Shown in pieces: positions 49,826-59,718 of a DNA stretch of 64,000 nt (position 1 is the stretch's first letter; each line of letters begins with the position of its first letter). A model generated the notes under the pieces. It saw nothing but the letters and a program-made list of their open reading frames with translations, was not told the origin of the DNA and did no database searches. The position numbers and the translations under genes are program-made. The stretch is from an uncultured Bacteroides sp. (GTDB taxonomy: Bacteria; Bacteroidota; Bacteroidia; Bacteroidales; Bacteroidaceae). The stretch spans positions 1 to 64,000 of the forward strand of contig CABUKU010000002.1 in the NCBI GenBank assembly GCA_902492205.1, in the 5' to 3' direction.

Positions 49826-50455
49826 TTAATTAGCTTGATTATTAGTTTGAGTCGTAGCTCCGGATGCAGCATCGACAGGATTACCCTGACCGGCGGCATA
49901 TGCCCGGTATGCATTATTCACTGCATTAAGGAAAGCACGTGAAGTAATGGTAGAAGCGGTGATTGCATCTACCTGACCTCCGTCTTTACTAACTGTCAAA
50001 GAGTTTTCTCCCGGATTCATTCCGATAATATCTCCTTTATTATCTTTCTTAAACCAATCAGCTGCCTTAGAGCCCAAGCCCGGAGTTTCAGCATGGCTTA
50101 ACAAAGAATAATCAATAATCTTTCCTTCTTTATCAAAACCTACAAGGACAGTGAGCGGACCACCAAACCCGTTGGATGCAGACTGAACGGCAGCACCTAT
50201 AAACTCTCCCCCTTTAGTTGCCTTATAAATGGTATATTCTACCCCATCCAATTCTATAGATTCCGGAGTTTCAGCAGGATTATTGTCAAATCCCGGAACT
50301 ACAATCTGAATGGCATCACTCAGCGCCTTTGCATTTGCCTGAGCGATCGGCTCTTTAGTCAACTCGTTAACATAAGCCAAAAGAGCGGTAGCAACGACAG
50401 TAACCCCTGTCAATACCAAAACCATGTTTTTAAATGATGATTTTAACTTTTTCAT
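49826..50455 (-). CDS. rnfG: Rnf complex subunit G
   Basis: A 209-residue single-span protein with a periplasmic FMN-binding domain. One helix near residues 11-28, then LTVLVGFDKEGKIIDYSLLSHAETPGLG and the flavinylation site DAITASTITSRAFLNAV near 169-185, where FMN is joined to Thr by a phosphoester bond. The tail is Gln/Asn/Ala/Thr-rich. The ATG overlaps the rnfD stop by 4 bp (ATGA). Confidence 0.93.
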   Translation of the reverse strand: MKKLKSSFKNMVLVLTGVTVVATALLAYVNELTKEPIAQANAKALSDAIQIVVPGFDNNPAETPESIELDGVEYTIYKATKGGEFIGAAVQSASNGFGGPLTVLVGFDKEGKIIDYSLLSHAETPGLGSKAADWFKKDNKGDIIGMNPGENSLTVSKDGGQVDAITASTITSRAFLNAVNNAYRAYAAGQGNPVDAASGATTQTNNQAN

Positions 50456-51444
50456 TTCTTCACTACCTCCCCGAATCTTTTAGGTTTGCAATAATTGTTG
50501 ATTAACGGAGTAAATGCATTCATAATCAGAATGGCAAATGACATACCTTCAGGATAAGCGCCAAACAAACGAATGGTTACTGTCAGGAATCCGATACCGA
50601 CACCATAGATAATCATTCCTTTTTTACTCATTGGCGAAGTAACATAGTCGGTAGCCATAAAAATAGCTCCTAACATCAGACCACCTGAGAGCAACTGAGT
50701 TAAAGGAGATACATATAATGCCGGATTTGCCAAATACATTAAACCGCCAAATACAAATACGGTGGCGAAGATACTTACCGGAATATGCCAGGTAATAATC
50801 TTCTTCCATAACATATATGCAAGCCCTAACAAAAGAGCTGCGGCACTTACTTCTCCCAAACATCCGCCATTGTTACCGATAAACAATTGGAAAGCACTTG
50901 GAAGTTGGTCTAATGACATGCCCGGAGCATGAGTTATAACACCTTTCATAATAGCAAGCGGAGTAGCCGCAGTAGTGGCATCTGTGTAGCTTGCCAACTG
51001 ACCGACCACCGGCCATGAAGTCATTTGTACCGGGAATGAGATCAAAAGGAATACACGTCCCACCAACGCCGGATTGAATGGGTTGTTACCTAATCCGCCA
51101 AAAGACATTTTACCAATACCGATGGCAACAAGCGCACCGATAATAATAATCCAGATCGGTAAGTTCGAAGGTAAGTTGAATGCAAGCAATACACCGGTTA
51201 TAACAGCAGAACCATCACAAACAGTAGTGTGCTCTCTCTTCATAATGAACTTTTCGATAACCCATTCGAAGAAAACGCAAGCTGCAACAGAAGTTACAGT
51301 TACGATAGCGGCTCCAAGTCCAAAGAAGATAAATGAAACAATCAGAGCAGGTACAAGCGCAATAAGCACTCCGTACATATTCTTTTCAATGCTGTCTCCG
51401 CTATGAACATGAGGCGACAAAGATACTATTAATTTATTTTCCAT
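50452..51444 (-). CDS. rnfD: Rnf complex subunit D
   Basis: A 330-residue membrane subunit with about ten helices, related to NqrB. SPHVHSGDSIEKNMYGVLIA at the start, GGLGNNPFNPALVGR near 126, and the FMN attachment region IFMATDYVTSPMSKKG near 264. It forms the Na+-carrying core of the complex with the A and E subunits. 8 bp after rnfC. Confidence 0.95.
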   Translation of the reverse strand: MENKLIVSLSPHVHSGDSIEKNMYGVLIALVPALIVSFIFFGLGAAIVTVTSVAACVFFEWVIEKFIMKREHTTVCDGSAVITGVLLAFNLPSNLPIWIIIIGALVAIGIGKMSFGGLGNNPFNPALVGRVFLLISFPVQMTSWPVVGQLASYTDATTAATPLAIMKGVITHAPGMSLDQLPSAFQLFIGNNGGCLGEVSAAALLLGLAYMLWKKIITWHIPVSIFATVFVFGGLMYLANPALYVSPLTQLLSGGLMLGAIFMATDYVTSPMSKKGMIIYGVGIGFLTVTIRLFGAYPEGMSFAILIMNAFTPLINNYCKPKRFGEVVKK

Positions 51445-51452
51445 ACTTCTTC

Positions 51453-52781
51453 TTATTTTTTCCGTGAACGAATAATAGCACCTACTTTACCTTTACCCAA
51501 GCGGCAGTAGTCCAATAACGGACGGGCAGCCGGACAAGTGAATTGGCATGAGCCACATTCGATGCAATCCATGATTCTCTCGGTTTCCATTCTTTCCCAG
51601 TCTGCATTTTCGGACAAAGCTGAAAGTAAGTATGGTTCCAATCCCATCGGACAAGCACTTACGCACTTTGCACAACGGATACAGTTTTTAACTTCTTTAC
51701 GGGAAGCTTCGGAAGCCGGCATAACCAACACACCGGAACTACCTTTAGTAATAGGTACTTCAGTGTTTACTAATGCTTTACCCATCATTGGTCCACCACC
51801 GATTACTTTTCCTGTATCTTCGGGCAATCCTCCGGCTTCTTCAATCAACATACTCATGGGAGTACCGATACGAACAAGTAAGTTAGAAGGATTCTTCAAC
51901 GATTTTCCGGTTACGGTAACTACACGTTCAAACAATGGTTTGTTTTTCTGAACCGCTTCATATACTGCATAAGCCGTACCAACATTTTGCACAACGGCAC
52001 CTGTTGAAATAGGAAGCGCACCACTTGCGACTTGTCTTCTGATAACTGCATCAATCAATTGCTTCTCACCTCCTTGCGGATACTGAACTTTCAAAGGCAT
52101 TACTTCCACACCCGGATAAGCGACAGCTACTCTAGACATCAAAGTAATAGCATCGGGTTTATTGTTTTCAATGCCGATTACAGCTTTATTCACTTTGATA
52201 GCTTTCATCAAGATGCTTACTCCTACCATAATCTGCTCTGCCTTTTCCAACATCAACTGGTGGTCGGAAGTTAAATAAGGTTCGCATTCTACTGCATTAA
52301 TAATCAAAATTTCAGCAGTATTTCCCGGAGGAGGGGTTAACTTCACATGAGTAGGGAAACATGCACCACCTAAACCCACGATTCCGGCAGCAGATATTTT
52401 CTTAACGATTTCTTCCGGAGTAAGATTACATTCTTTCACGAGTTCGGAACTGCGGTTAATGCTTTCTTCCCATTCGTCTCCCTCTACATCTATAAAAATA
52501 GCAGGCTTGCGGTAACCGCTTGCATCAATCACTTCATCGACTTTTGCTACTTTTCCGGATACTGACGAAAAGATAGCAGCCGAAACAAAGCCACCCGGCT
52601 GTGCAATCTGAGTTCCAACTTTCACTAAATCGCCTTTTTTAACGATAGGTGTAGCAGGAGCGCCGATATGTTGTGATAGCGGAATAATCACTTGTTTGGG
52701 AAGCCCAAGAACCTTGATTGCTTTTCCTGCCGACAATTTATTTTCAGGCGGATGTACACCACCAATTCTAAATGTCCTCAC
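51453..52781 (-). CDS. rnfC: Rnf complex subunit C
   Basis: A 442-residue peripheral subunit that takes NADH at a flavin site. N-terminal GGVHPPENKLSAGKAI, a central NuoF-like Rossmann part (GLGGACFPTHVK near 140, IINAVECEPYLTSD near 160), and two 4Fe-4S motifs at the end: CIRCAKCVSACPMGLEP near 368 and CIECGSCQFTCPAARP near 408. Ends shortly after the second cluster, without the long tail of some homologues. Confidence 0.95.
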   Translation of the reverse strand: MRTFRIGGVHPPENKLSAGKAIKVLGLPKQVIIPLSQHIGAPATPIVKKGDLVKVGTQIAQPGGFVSAAIFSSVSGKVAKVDEVIDASGYRKPAIFIDVEGDEWEESINRSSELVKECNLTPEEIVKKISAAGIVGLGGACFPTHVKLTPPPGNTAEILIINAVECEPYLTSDHQLMLEKAEQIMVGVSILMKAIKVNKAVIGIENNKPDAITLMSRVAVAYPGVEVMPLKVQYPQGGEKQLIDAVIRRQVASGALPISTGAVVQNVGTAYAVYEAVQKNKPLFERVVTVTGKSLKNPSNLLVRIGTPMSMLIEEAGGLPEDTGKVIGGGPMMGKALVNTEVPITKGSSGVLVMPASEASRKEVKNCIRCAKCVSACPMGLEPYLLSALSENADWERMETERIMDCIECGSCQFTCPAARPLLDYCRLGKGKVGAIIRSRKK

Positions 52782-52817
52782 AATAATTATGTTTTAATGT
52801 TTTTGTTATTCTGTTTA

Positions 52818-53744
52818 TTATGCTTCAGCTTTTGGAGCCTCGCTTGCTTTAGGTGTTGCTACAACTTCGGGAGCAACTTTTATATTCTCCGCTTTTGGTG
52901 TCTCTGCTTTAGGTGCTTCCACTTTACGGGGAGGAAAATTAACTTCTATGATGCTGTGTTGCGGACAAACTTCCACACACTTGCGGCACAACTTACATTT
53001 ATTAAAATCAATGTAAGCAAGATTGTTTTCCAATGTAATAGCTTCGAACGGACAAGTCTTCACACACTTGCCACAGCCAATACAGCCTACATCACAGGCT
53101 TTACGGGTAATAGCTCCCTTGTCTTTATTGACACAGGAAACAAACACACGACGATCTTTCTTTCCTTTGGCACGAAGTTCGATAATGGACTTCGGACAAG
53201 CTTTCACACAAGCACCACAAGCAGTACATTTTTCAGAGTCTACTTCGGGAAGGCCTGTTTCAGGATTCATGTGAATAGCATCAAACTGGCAAGCAGCAAC
53301 ACAGTCGCCACAACCTAAACATCCATAGCTACAGCCCGTTTCACCGCCATAGAGCGAAGCAGCAATTGCACACGACACTGCTCCGTCATACTTATTAGTA
53401 CGCGGGCGATGTTCACAAGAGCCATTACATCTCACAACAGCAATCATTGGTTCTGCAGTTCCGGCGTCCAATCCTAGGATTTCAGCAACTTGTGTCATTA
53501 CTGGCTGGCCTCCTACCGGACAGAATTTCCCTTCTAACGAACCGGCTTTTACACATGCATCTGCAAAACCGGAGCATCCGGGATAACCACATCCACCGCA
53601 ATTCGCTTGTGGCAGCACTTCTGCAACCTGAGCAATACGCGGATCTTCATACACAGCAAATTTCTTTGATGCCACATATAAAATGACAGCCGCTATCAAA
53701 CCGATAGCTCCCAAAGAAACCACTGCAATCAGAATCAAATTCAT
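52818..53744 (-). CDS. rnfB: Rnf complex subunit B
   Basis: A 308-residue ferredoxin-like subunit that takes electrons from reduced ferredoxin. N-terminal helix, then the NCGGCGYPGCSGFADAC domain (about 48-64), two CxxCxxCxxxC pairs near 135-185 (CLGCGDCVAAC, CTACGACVKACP) and two more near 213-260 (CIGCGKCVKTCP, CKLCRKCVEVCP). The last 35 residues are a low-complexity Ala/Lys/Glu/Pro tail made of near-repeats of PKAE. 8 bp after the rseC-like gene. Confidence 0.95.
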   Translation of the reverse strand: MNLILIAVVSLGAIGLIAAVILYVASKKFAVYEDPRIAQVAEVLPQANCGGCGYPGCSGFADACVKAGSLEGKFCPVGGQPVMTQVAEILGLDAGTAEPMIAVVRCNGSCEHRPRTNKYDGAVSCAIAASLYGGETGCSYGCLGCGDCVAACQFDAIHMNPETGLPEVDSEKCTACGACVKACPKSIIELRAKGKKDRRVFVSCVNKDKGAITRKACDVGCIGCGKCVKTCPFEAITLENNLAYIDFNKCKLCRKCVEVCPQHSIIEVNFPPRKVEAPKAETPKAENIKVAPEVVATPKASEAPKAEA

Positions 53745-53752
53745 ACGTTACG

Positions 53753-54172
53753 TTATTTAATTGGTTTAATTGTAAATGAAAAATTCTTCTTGAGTTTCTT
53801 TCTACTTAACCATATGATTATATAATAAGGTATAAGCATTGCAAGTGAAATGATTGAAGATAGAGCCTCATTACCTCCCGTCAGACTTATGGAGATAAAT
53901 AAGACAGATATTAGTATAATAAAAGGTATCACAAAAGCAATTAACACGGCCTGCATCCCCATAGAAGTCTCCCCGGTTATCATGACTTCCTCTCCCAGCT
54001 TGTATGAATGAGATTCATCTATTACATCCACAATCTTTTCTTTACTATCCGCAGATCCGCAATGTCCTTTGGCACTACATGCAGCACATGCCGATGCCTG
54101 CACAATTCTCACACGAATCTGAGAACCGTTTATGTTTTCCACAATACCTCGATGTTGAATTATATTCGCCAT
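53753..54172 (-). CDS. rseC: RseC/SoxR-reducing-system protein
   Basis: A 139-residue membrane protein of the RseC/MucC family: N-terminal cytoplasmic part with Cys residues (ACAACSAKGHCG, about 29-40), HSYKLGEEVMITGE near 55, and two helices (about 75-95 and 105-125). It leads the rnf operon as in many Bacteroidales and probably helps build or regulate the complex. Its promoter is at 54201. Confidence 0.9.
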   Translation of the reverse strand: MANIIQHRGIVENINGSQIRVRIVQASACAACSAKGHCGSADSKEKIVDVIDESHSYKLGEEVMITGETSMGMQAVLIAFVIPFIILISVLFISISLTGGNEALSSIISLAMLIPYYIIIWLSRKKLKKNFSFTIKPIK

Positions 54173-54200
54173 TTTGCAAACTGAACATTACAAATTGCGG

Positions 54201-54208
54201 CAAATTTA
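54201..54208 (-). promoter_or_regulatory. -7 box of the rnf operon
   Basis: TAAATTTG on the minus strand, 29 bp before the rseC start. No clear -33. The rest of the 320-bp gap to the DUF3078 gene holds only the terminator at 54404 and AT-rich sequence. Confidence 0.5.
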
Positions 54209-54403
54209 ATTAATAATTATGAACTACGAAGCATTCTCTTATAAATTCTCAATAAAAAAACATTCTTTTCTCTTCTTTGATTTTGCAAAATCCACATTGC
54301 AAAATAGACAAATAAAAGAAAAACTGAAACCACAATTTACATTATGGCAGCACTTTTACAAAAATGCAATAAATAAGAAGGGAAAAGAGAGTTTTTTACA
54401 CAC

Positions 54404-54451
54404 ATAAAAAAACTGTCTTCTATTCCTTACGTTCGGATATGAAGACAGTTT
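54404..54451 (-). terminator. Terminator of the DUF3078 gene
   Basis: AAACTGTCTTC (54410-54420) pairs with GAAGACAGTTT (54441-54451); seven or more Ts leftward. Confidence 0.8.
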
Positions 54452-54493
54452 CATATTGTGTATTTCTTTGTCAAGTTAAAAAGCTAAGCAATC

Positions 54494-55861
54494 TTACCAT
54501 TTGTAATTGATGCCAAAACTCAAAAGTTCTTTTAATTGGAAATAGCTGTGATCGTCCAAGGGCTTAACGCCATCATCAAATCTCGCATGAACAAATAATT
54601 TAGTCGACAAATACCGGTTTAGCACAAAATTGAATGTATTTTCCCATTCAGCTTCCACCCTTTCATAGTTACTAAAATAATATAATCGCGATTCCCAAAT
54701 AACAGCAGGAATAACAGTCCATTTTAAATTCGTTTGAAATTTACAACCAAATTCATTAAAAGAACGATGCCCCGGATCAATACTGAACGCCGTTACATCT
54801 ACTTCTTTACTTGCCACATATCGGAAGTTATATGCCAATGGAGAGATAAGAACTGACAAATTTGCTCTTTTCTTTTCAAGCTTGTAATCCATACCGATAC
54901 TCAATACAACATTGGCTGGCGACATAAAACCAGAAATCTTTGTATTGGAGTTTGTTTTATAATTCGAGAAAAACTGTGTATTAAATTCAAATGAAAGCGT
55001 GTAATACCATCTTGCAATAGCTCTCAAACCGAGTTTGGAACTAATTCGGAACACATCCATATTCGTCTTATACTGATGTACGGTATCGGAAGGCGCTGTG
55101 GTAAATCCTAAATTTACTTCAAGACTGTTGTCAAATTCCAATTTCTCCTGATCATTATAATTAGCCTCAAGTTTCAAGTTTGAAGCCAGATTATTCGTAC
55201 TTTCACCTCCCTTATACCAGTTTTTAGAAATATAATTCTGTGCAAACTGAAGAGCTATATTACCTCCCGTATTCCAGAAATTAGGCTTACGGATAAGCAT
55301 ATCTACCTCTCCTACATTTTCATTTACCGGTTCCGGCTGGAACAAATCAGAGACACGAATCTTTGGAGGAAGTTTTTCTACAATATCTTTTTTAAATAAT
55401 TTCTTTTCCAAAATATCCTCTTCGGTAACACGTTGCCAACCCGGTTTACTGGTATATGCATAAAACAAAACTTCATCGGAAATCTTGTTCACTCTGTCTG
55501 CTGTATTAAACTTGTTAATATCAATTGGCAACCACTGATCAGCCGAATACTCATTTGTATCCAACTCTTTAAATTTCCAATCGACAACAAAAGCACGCTC
55601 AAAAGGAGAATAATAAAAAGTTGGCGGAACAAACATTTTATAATAGTAAGGATCCCACCTTATTTCTCTTTCAGTTACAGTATCATTATTTAAGGAATCT
55701 AAAGCTCCGAAATAATAATCATGCACCTTCATCAGAGTATCTTGATACAATTTCATTTCCGGCGATAATTTCTCAGCTTTAGGAATACGCACTGTCCTCT
55801 GCGCAAATGTAAACGTTGAGAGCGTCAATAATAAAATCAATAAAGCACGATGTTTTTTCAT
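54494..55861 (-). CDS. DUF3078 outer-membrane protein
   Basis: A 455-residue protein with a signal peptide (1-20, FTFAQ). An N-terminal polar region (about 21-195) precedes the DUF3078 domain of about 250 residues, which begins GGNIALQFAQNYISKNWYKGGESTNN and continues as alternating strands that end in FGINYKW with a C-terminal aromatic, as expected for a beta-barrel. Function unknown. Has a full consensus promoter and is divergent from pyrG. Confidence 0.88.
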   Translation of the reverse strand: MKKHRALLILLLTLSTFTFAQRTVRIPKAEKLSPEMKLYQDTLMKVHDYYFGALDSLNNDTVTEREIRWDPYYYKMFVPPTFYYSPFERAFVVDWKFKELDTNEYSADQWLPIDINKFNTADRVNKISDEVLFYAYTSKPGWQRVTEEDILEKKLFKKDIVEKLPPKIRVSDLFQPEPVNENVGEVDMLIRKPNFWNTGGNIALQFAQNYISKNWYKGGESTNNLASNLKLEANYNDQEKLEFDNSLEVNLGFTTAPSDTVHQYKTNMDVFRISSKLGLRAIARWYYTLSFEFNTQFFSNYKTNSNTKISGFMSPANVVLSIGMDYKLEKKRANLSVLISPLAYNFRYVASKEVDVTAFSIDPGHRSFNEFGCKFQTNLKWTVIPAVIWESRLYYFSNYERVEAEWENTFNFVLNRYLSTKLFVHARFDDGVKPLDDHSYFQLKELLSFGINYKW

Positions 55862-55881
55862 GTTTTTAAAACTTTAGTTCG

Positions 55882-55914
55882 CAAATTTATATCAAATAGT
55901 TTAATTTACACAAA
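55882..55914 (-). promoter_or_regulatory. Promoter of the DUF3078 gene
   Basis: On the minus strand TTTG (55914-55911), 21-bp spacer, TAAATTTG (55889-55882). Confidence 0.65.
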
Positions 55915-56020
55915 AAACAAAGGCAAAAGAATAAGATAACATTTCAGGGTTAAAACTGATAATAATATTTTTTAATAGTATGTTTTTGTGGCAAAGCTTA
56001 CATACTTCCTTATTTTTTTA

Positions 56021-56028
56021 TAATTTTG
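56021..56028 (+). promoter_or_regulatory. -7 box of the pyrG-yidC operon
   Basis: TAATTTTG, predicted start about 56035, leader about 52 nt. Confidence 0.5.
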
Positions 56029-56086
56029 CGCTTTTTAGAACATAACCCTAAATAAGAAATTATACAAATATAAAAATATTATAGTC

Positions 56087-57685
56087 GTGGGAGAAACAAA
56101 GTATATCTTCGTTACCGGTGGAGTTGCCTCGTCATTAGGCAAAGGCATTATTTCATCATCTATAGGTAAACTACTACAAGCAAGAGGTTACAAAGTTACT
56201 ATTCAGAAATTCGATCCTTATATCAACATCGATCCGGGAACTTTGAATCCTTACGAACACGGTGAATGTTATGTAACTGTGGACGGACATGAAGCTGACC
56301 TTGATTTAGGTCACTATGAACGCTTTTTGGGTATACAAACAACAAAAGCGAATAACATTACTACCGGACGTATTTATAAAAGTGTTATCGACAAAGAACG
56401 TCGTGGAGATTATTTAGGGAAAACAATTCAGGTAATTCCACACATTACAGATGAAATCAAGCGTAATGTGAAATTACTTGGAAACAAATACAAATTCGAT
56501 TTCGTCATCACAGAAATCGGTGGAACAGTAGGCGATATTGAATCACTCCCGTATTTGGAAAGTATCCGTCAGCTCAAATGGGAATTGGGACGTGACGCAT
56601 TATGCGTACACTTGACTTATGTTCCATATTTGGCAGCAGCAGGTGAATTGAAAACAAAACCAACTCAACATTCGGTGAAAGAGTTGCAATCGGCAGGTAT
56701 TCAGCCGGATGTTTTAGTATTGCGTACTGAACATGAATTAAGCGAAGGTTTGAAACGAAAGGTTGCTTTGTTCTGTAATGTCGATGCAGACGCCGTTGTG
56801 CAGTCAATAGATATGCCGACCATTTACGAAGTCCCTGTACGTATGCAGGAACAAGGTTTGGATGTTACCATCTTAAAGAAAATGAATCTTCCTGTTGGTG
56901 AAACCCCGTCATTAGGTCCGTGGAAAGACTTTTTGAATCGCCGCCATCATGCTACTGAAAAAGTTAAGATCGGTTTAGTGGGAAAATATGACTTGCAAGA
57001 CGCTTATAAATCAATACTTGAAGCCCTTTCGCAAGCTGCAACCTACAATGATCGCAAAGCAGACATTCATTTTGTTAACAGTGAAAAATTGACTAATGAA
57101 AATGTAGAAGAAGCTTTGAAGGATATGGACGGAGTTGTAATCTGCCCGGGATTCGGTCAAAGAGGCATTGAAGGTAAATTTGTTGCTATTAAATATGTTC
57201 GCGAACATAATATACCTACATTCGGTATCTGTTTAGGCATGCAATGCATGGCTATCGAATTCGCCCGCAATGTTTTGGGATATACCGATGCACACTCCAA
57301 AGAAATGGATGAAAAAACTCCGCACAACGTAATAGATATTATGGAAGAACAGAAATCTATCACCAATATGGGAGGAACAATGCGCTTGGGTGCTTATGAA
57401 TGTATCGTTCGCGAAGGTTCACGTACATATGAAGCCTATGGAACCGAACATATACAGGAACGTCACCGTCACCGTTATGAATTTAACAATGCTTATAAAG
57501 CAGAATTCGAGAAAGCAGGAATGCAATGTGTCGGAATCAATCCTGAATCAGATTTGGTTGAAATCGTTGAAATGCCGGAATTGAAGTGGTATATAGGAAC
57601 CCAGTTCCATCCGGAATACAGCAGTACGGTACTTCATCCGCATCCATTGTTCGTTTCCTTTATAAAAGCAGCAATCAACAAATAA
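56087..57685 (+). CDS. pyrG: CTP synthase
   Basis: This 532-residue enzyme makes CTP from UTP, ATP and glutamine. Amidoligase domain about 1-265 with TGGVASSLGKGIISSSIGKL (10-29) as its P-loop; glutaminase domain about 290-532 with the nucleophile Cys in FGICLGMQCMA near 378 and the His-Glu pair in QFHPEY near 510. The start codon is GTG at 56087, since the protein then begins MGETKYIFVTGGV as in relatives and no ATG is near. yidC follows after 36 bp. Confidence 0.97.
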   Translation: MGETKYIFVTGGVASSLGKGIISSSIGKLLQARGYKVTIQKFDPYINIDPGTLNPYEHGECYVTVDGHEADLDLGHYERFLGIQTTKANNITTGRIYKSVIDKERRGDYLGKTIQVIPHITDEIKRNVKLLGNKYKFDFVITEIGGTVGDIESLPYLESIRQLKWELGRDALCVHLTYVPYLAAAGELKTKPTQHSVKELQSAGIQPDVLVLRTEHELSEGLKRKVALFCNVDADAVVQSIDMPTIYEVPVRMQEQGLDVTILKKMNLPVGETPSLGPWKDFLNRRHHATEKVKIGLVGKYDLQDAYKSILEALSQAATYNDRKADIHFVNSEKLTNENVEEALKDMDGVVICPGFGQRGIEGKFVAIKYVREHNIPTFGICLGMQCMAIEFARNVLGYTDAHSKEMDEKTPHNVIDIMEEQKSITNMGGTMRLGAYECIVREGSRTYEAYGTEHIQERHRHRYEFNNAYKAEFEKAGMQCVGINPESDLVEIVEMPELKWYIGTQFHPEYSSTVLHPHPLFVSFIKAAINK

Positions 57686-57721
57686 TCAGATTACTATTAA
57701 TATAAATAAATTCATTTTATA

Positions 57722-59584
57722 ATGGACAAAAACACCTTAGTGGGATTTGGGTTAATTGGCGCTGTGCTAATCGGGTTCAGTTATCTGAGCCGCCCCAATA
57801 AAGAACAATTAGCGCAGCAACAACATTACCGCGATTCCATTCAAGCAGTAGTAGCTCAGCAAGAAGCCGCTAAAAAAGCTGCGGAAGCCACTCAACAAGC
57901 TCAACAGCCGGAAACTGTTGTTACTGCAGATTCAACGGCTTTGTTCTTTGATGCAACGAAAGGAGAAGAAAAATTTTATACGCTTGAAAATGACGTAGTG
58001 AAACTGACTTTCACCAATAAAGGCGGTAGGGTATGTTCTGCTATGCTCAAAGAGTATAACAATCAGGAAAAACAACCTTTAGTACTTTTCAATGGTGATG
58101 ATGCAAGTATGAATTTCTCCTTCTATGATAAAATCAAAGGCGAAATTGAAACTAAAGATCTTTTGTTTGAAACAATTCAGACAAGTGACACAACTCTTAC
58201 CATGCGTCTGGTTGCCGATAGTGCAAGTTATATTGATTTCATCTACACTATGCATCCCGACAATTACATGATTGACTTTGACATCAAAGCCACGGGCATG
58301 GCTAACAGACTTTCTTCTACTGCAAACTATGTGGATATAGTATGGAAACAAAGAATCCCGCAGATTGAAAAAGGATACAAGTTTGAAGAAAGATATTCTA
58401 CCCTGACTTACAAATTAGAAGGTGACGATACTGATTATTTGTCAGAAAGCAAGCCGGTGGAAGAATCTATCAGCGGACGCCTTGACTGGATAGCCTTTAA
58501 AAATCAATTCTTCTCTTCTGTATTTATTGCCAATCAAAACTTCGAAAAGAATGTATTGAAATCGGCTCCGGAAAAAGAAGGAACCGGATACTTAAAGGAT
58601 TACTCGGCAACAATGAGTACTTTCTTTGATCCGACAGGAAAAGAAGTTACCAGCATGAATTTATATTTTGGTCCTAATAAATATAAAACACTTGCTGCTT
58701 ATGATAAAGGCCGTGCATCCGATGATAAGTTAGAACTAGACGAACTTGTTCCACTGGGTTGGAGTTTCTTACGCTGGATTAACAAATGGTTTACTATCAA
58801 TTTATTTGATTGGTTGTCCGGTTGGGGATTAAGCATGGGAATGGTACTTTTGTTTATGACTATCATTGTGAAGATCATCATCTTCCCGTTCACATATAAA
58901 TCTTATATGTCATCAACAAGAATGCGTGTTTTGAAGCCACAAATTGATGTTATCAACAAGAAGTATCCGAGTAAAGAAGATGCCATGAAGAAACAACAGG
59001 AAACAATGGCACTTTATAGCAAATACGGTGTAAGCCCTATGAGCGGTTGTTTGCCCATGTTGTTGCAAATGCCTATTTTGATTGCATTGTTCATGTTTGT
59101 GCCGACTGCAATCGAACTTCGTCAACAAAGTTTCTTGTGGGCTCCCGACCTTTCAACATATGATGCTTTGATTTCATGGAAAACAGCTATTCCGTTCATT
59201 GGCAACCATATCAGCTTGTTCTGTTTATTATTCAGTGTTACCAATATTCTGAATACTATGTACACAATGAGACAACAGGATACCGGTCAGGCTATGCCGG
59301 GCATGAAAGTGATGATGTATGTCATGCCTATCATGTTCATCTTTATTTTGAATGACTATCCTTCCGGTTTGAACTATTACTATTTCATTTCCTCATTAAT
59401 CAGTGTTGTAACAATGATTGTCTTGAAGAAAGTAGTAAGCGATGAAAAGGTTTTGGCACAACTTGAAGCCAATAAAAACAATCCTAACAAGAAAAAGAAA
59501 TCAGGATTGATGGCTAAAATGGAAGCTATGCAGAAAGAGCAGGAACGTCTGGCTAAAGAACGTCAGAAACAAAATAAGAAATAA
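57722..59584 (+). CDS. yidC: Membrane protein insertase YidC
   Basis: A 620-residue insertase for inner-membrane proteins. N-terminal helix (about 4-22), a Gln/Ala-rich linker, a large periplasmic domain (about 70-350), then the conserved five-helix core from about 365 with FTYKSYMSSTRMRVLKPQI in the cytoplasmic hairpin and SPMSGCLPMLLQMPILIALF near 437. The basic tail (KKKKSGLMAKMEAMQKEQE) probably contacts ribosomes. Operon with pyrG, ending at a terminator. Confidence 0.95.
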   Translation: MDKNTLVGFGLIGAVLIGFSYLSRPNKEQLAQQQHYRDSIQAVVAQQEAAKKAAEATQQAQQPETVVTADSTALFFDATKGEEKFYTLENDVVKLTFTNKGGRVCSAMLKEYNNQEKQPLVLFNGDDASMNFSFYDKIKGEIETKDLLFETIQTSDTTLTMRLVADSASYIDFIYTMHPDNYMIDFDIKATGMANRLSSTANYVDIVWKQRIPQIEKGYKFEERYSTLTYKLEGDDTDYLSESKPVEESISGRLDWIAFKNQFFSSVFIANQNFEKNVLKSAPEKEGTGYLKDYSATMSTFFDPTGKEVTSMNLYFGPNKYKTLAAYDKGRASDDKLELDELVPLGWSFLRWINKWFTINLFDWLSGWGLSMGMVLLFMTIIVKIIIFPFTYKSYMSSTRMRVLKPQIDVINKKYPSKEDAMKKQQETMALYSKYGVSPMSGCLPMLLQMPILIALFMFVPTAIELRQQSFLWAPDLSTYDALISWKTAIPFIGNHISLFCLLFSVTNILNTMYTMRQQDTGQAMPGMKVMMYVMPIMFIFILNDYPSGLNYYYFISSLISVVTMIVLKKVVSDEKVLAQLEANKNNPNKKKKSGLMAKMEAMQKEQERLAKERQKQNKK

Positions 59585-59611
59585 GATCAAGCTCTGAGAT
59601 TCATCTTAGGG

Positions 59612-59649
59612 AAAAAGGCCTGTAATGAAATACTTACAGGTCTTTTTTT
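59612..59649 (+). terminator. Terminator of the pyrG-yidC operon
   Basis: AAAGGCCTGTAA pairs with TTACAGGTCTTT (one G-T), followed by a run of Ts. Confidence 0.8.
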
Positions 59650-59718
59650 ATGCAAAATGAAAGAAAATCCCTACCTTAGCAGCACCAAACAGACAATTAT
59701 TCTTAATTAAATTCATAT

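Noticed and set aside
54219..54407. 62-codon frame between rnf and DUF3078 (+)
   Set aside because: Lys/Phe-rich translation of AT-rich DNA, with no promoter, no ribosome site and no family; its end runs into the terminator of the neighbouring gene.
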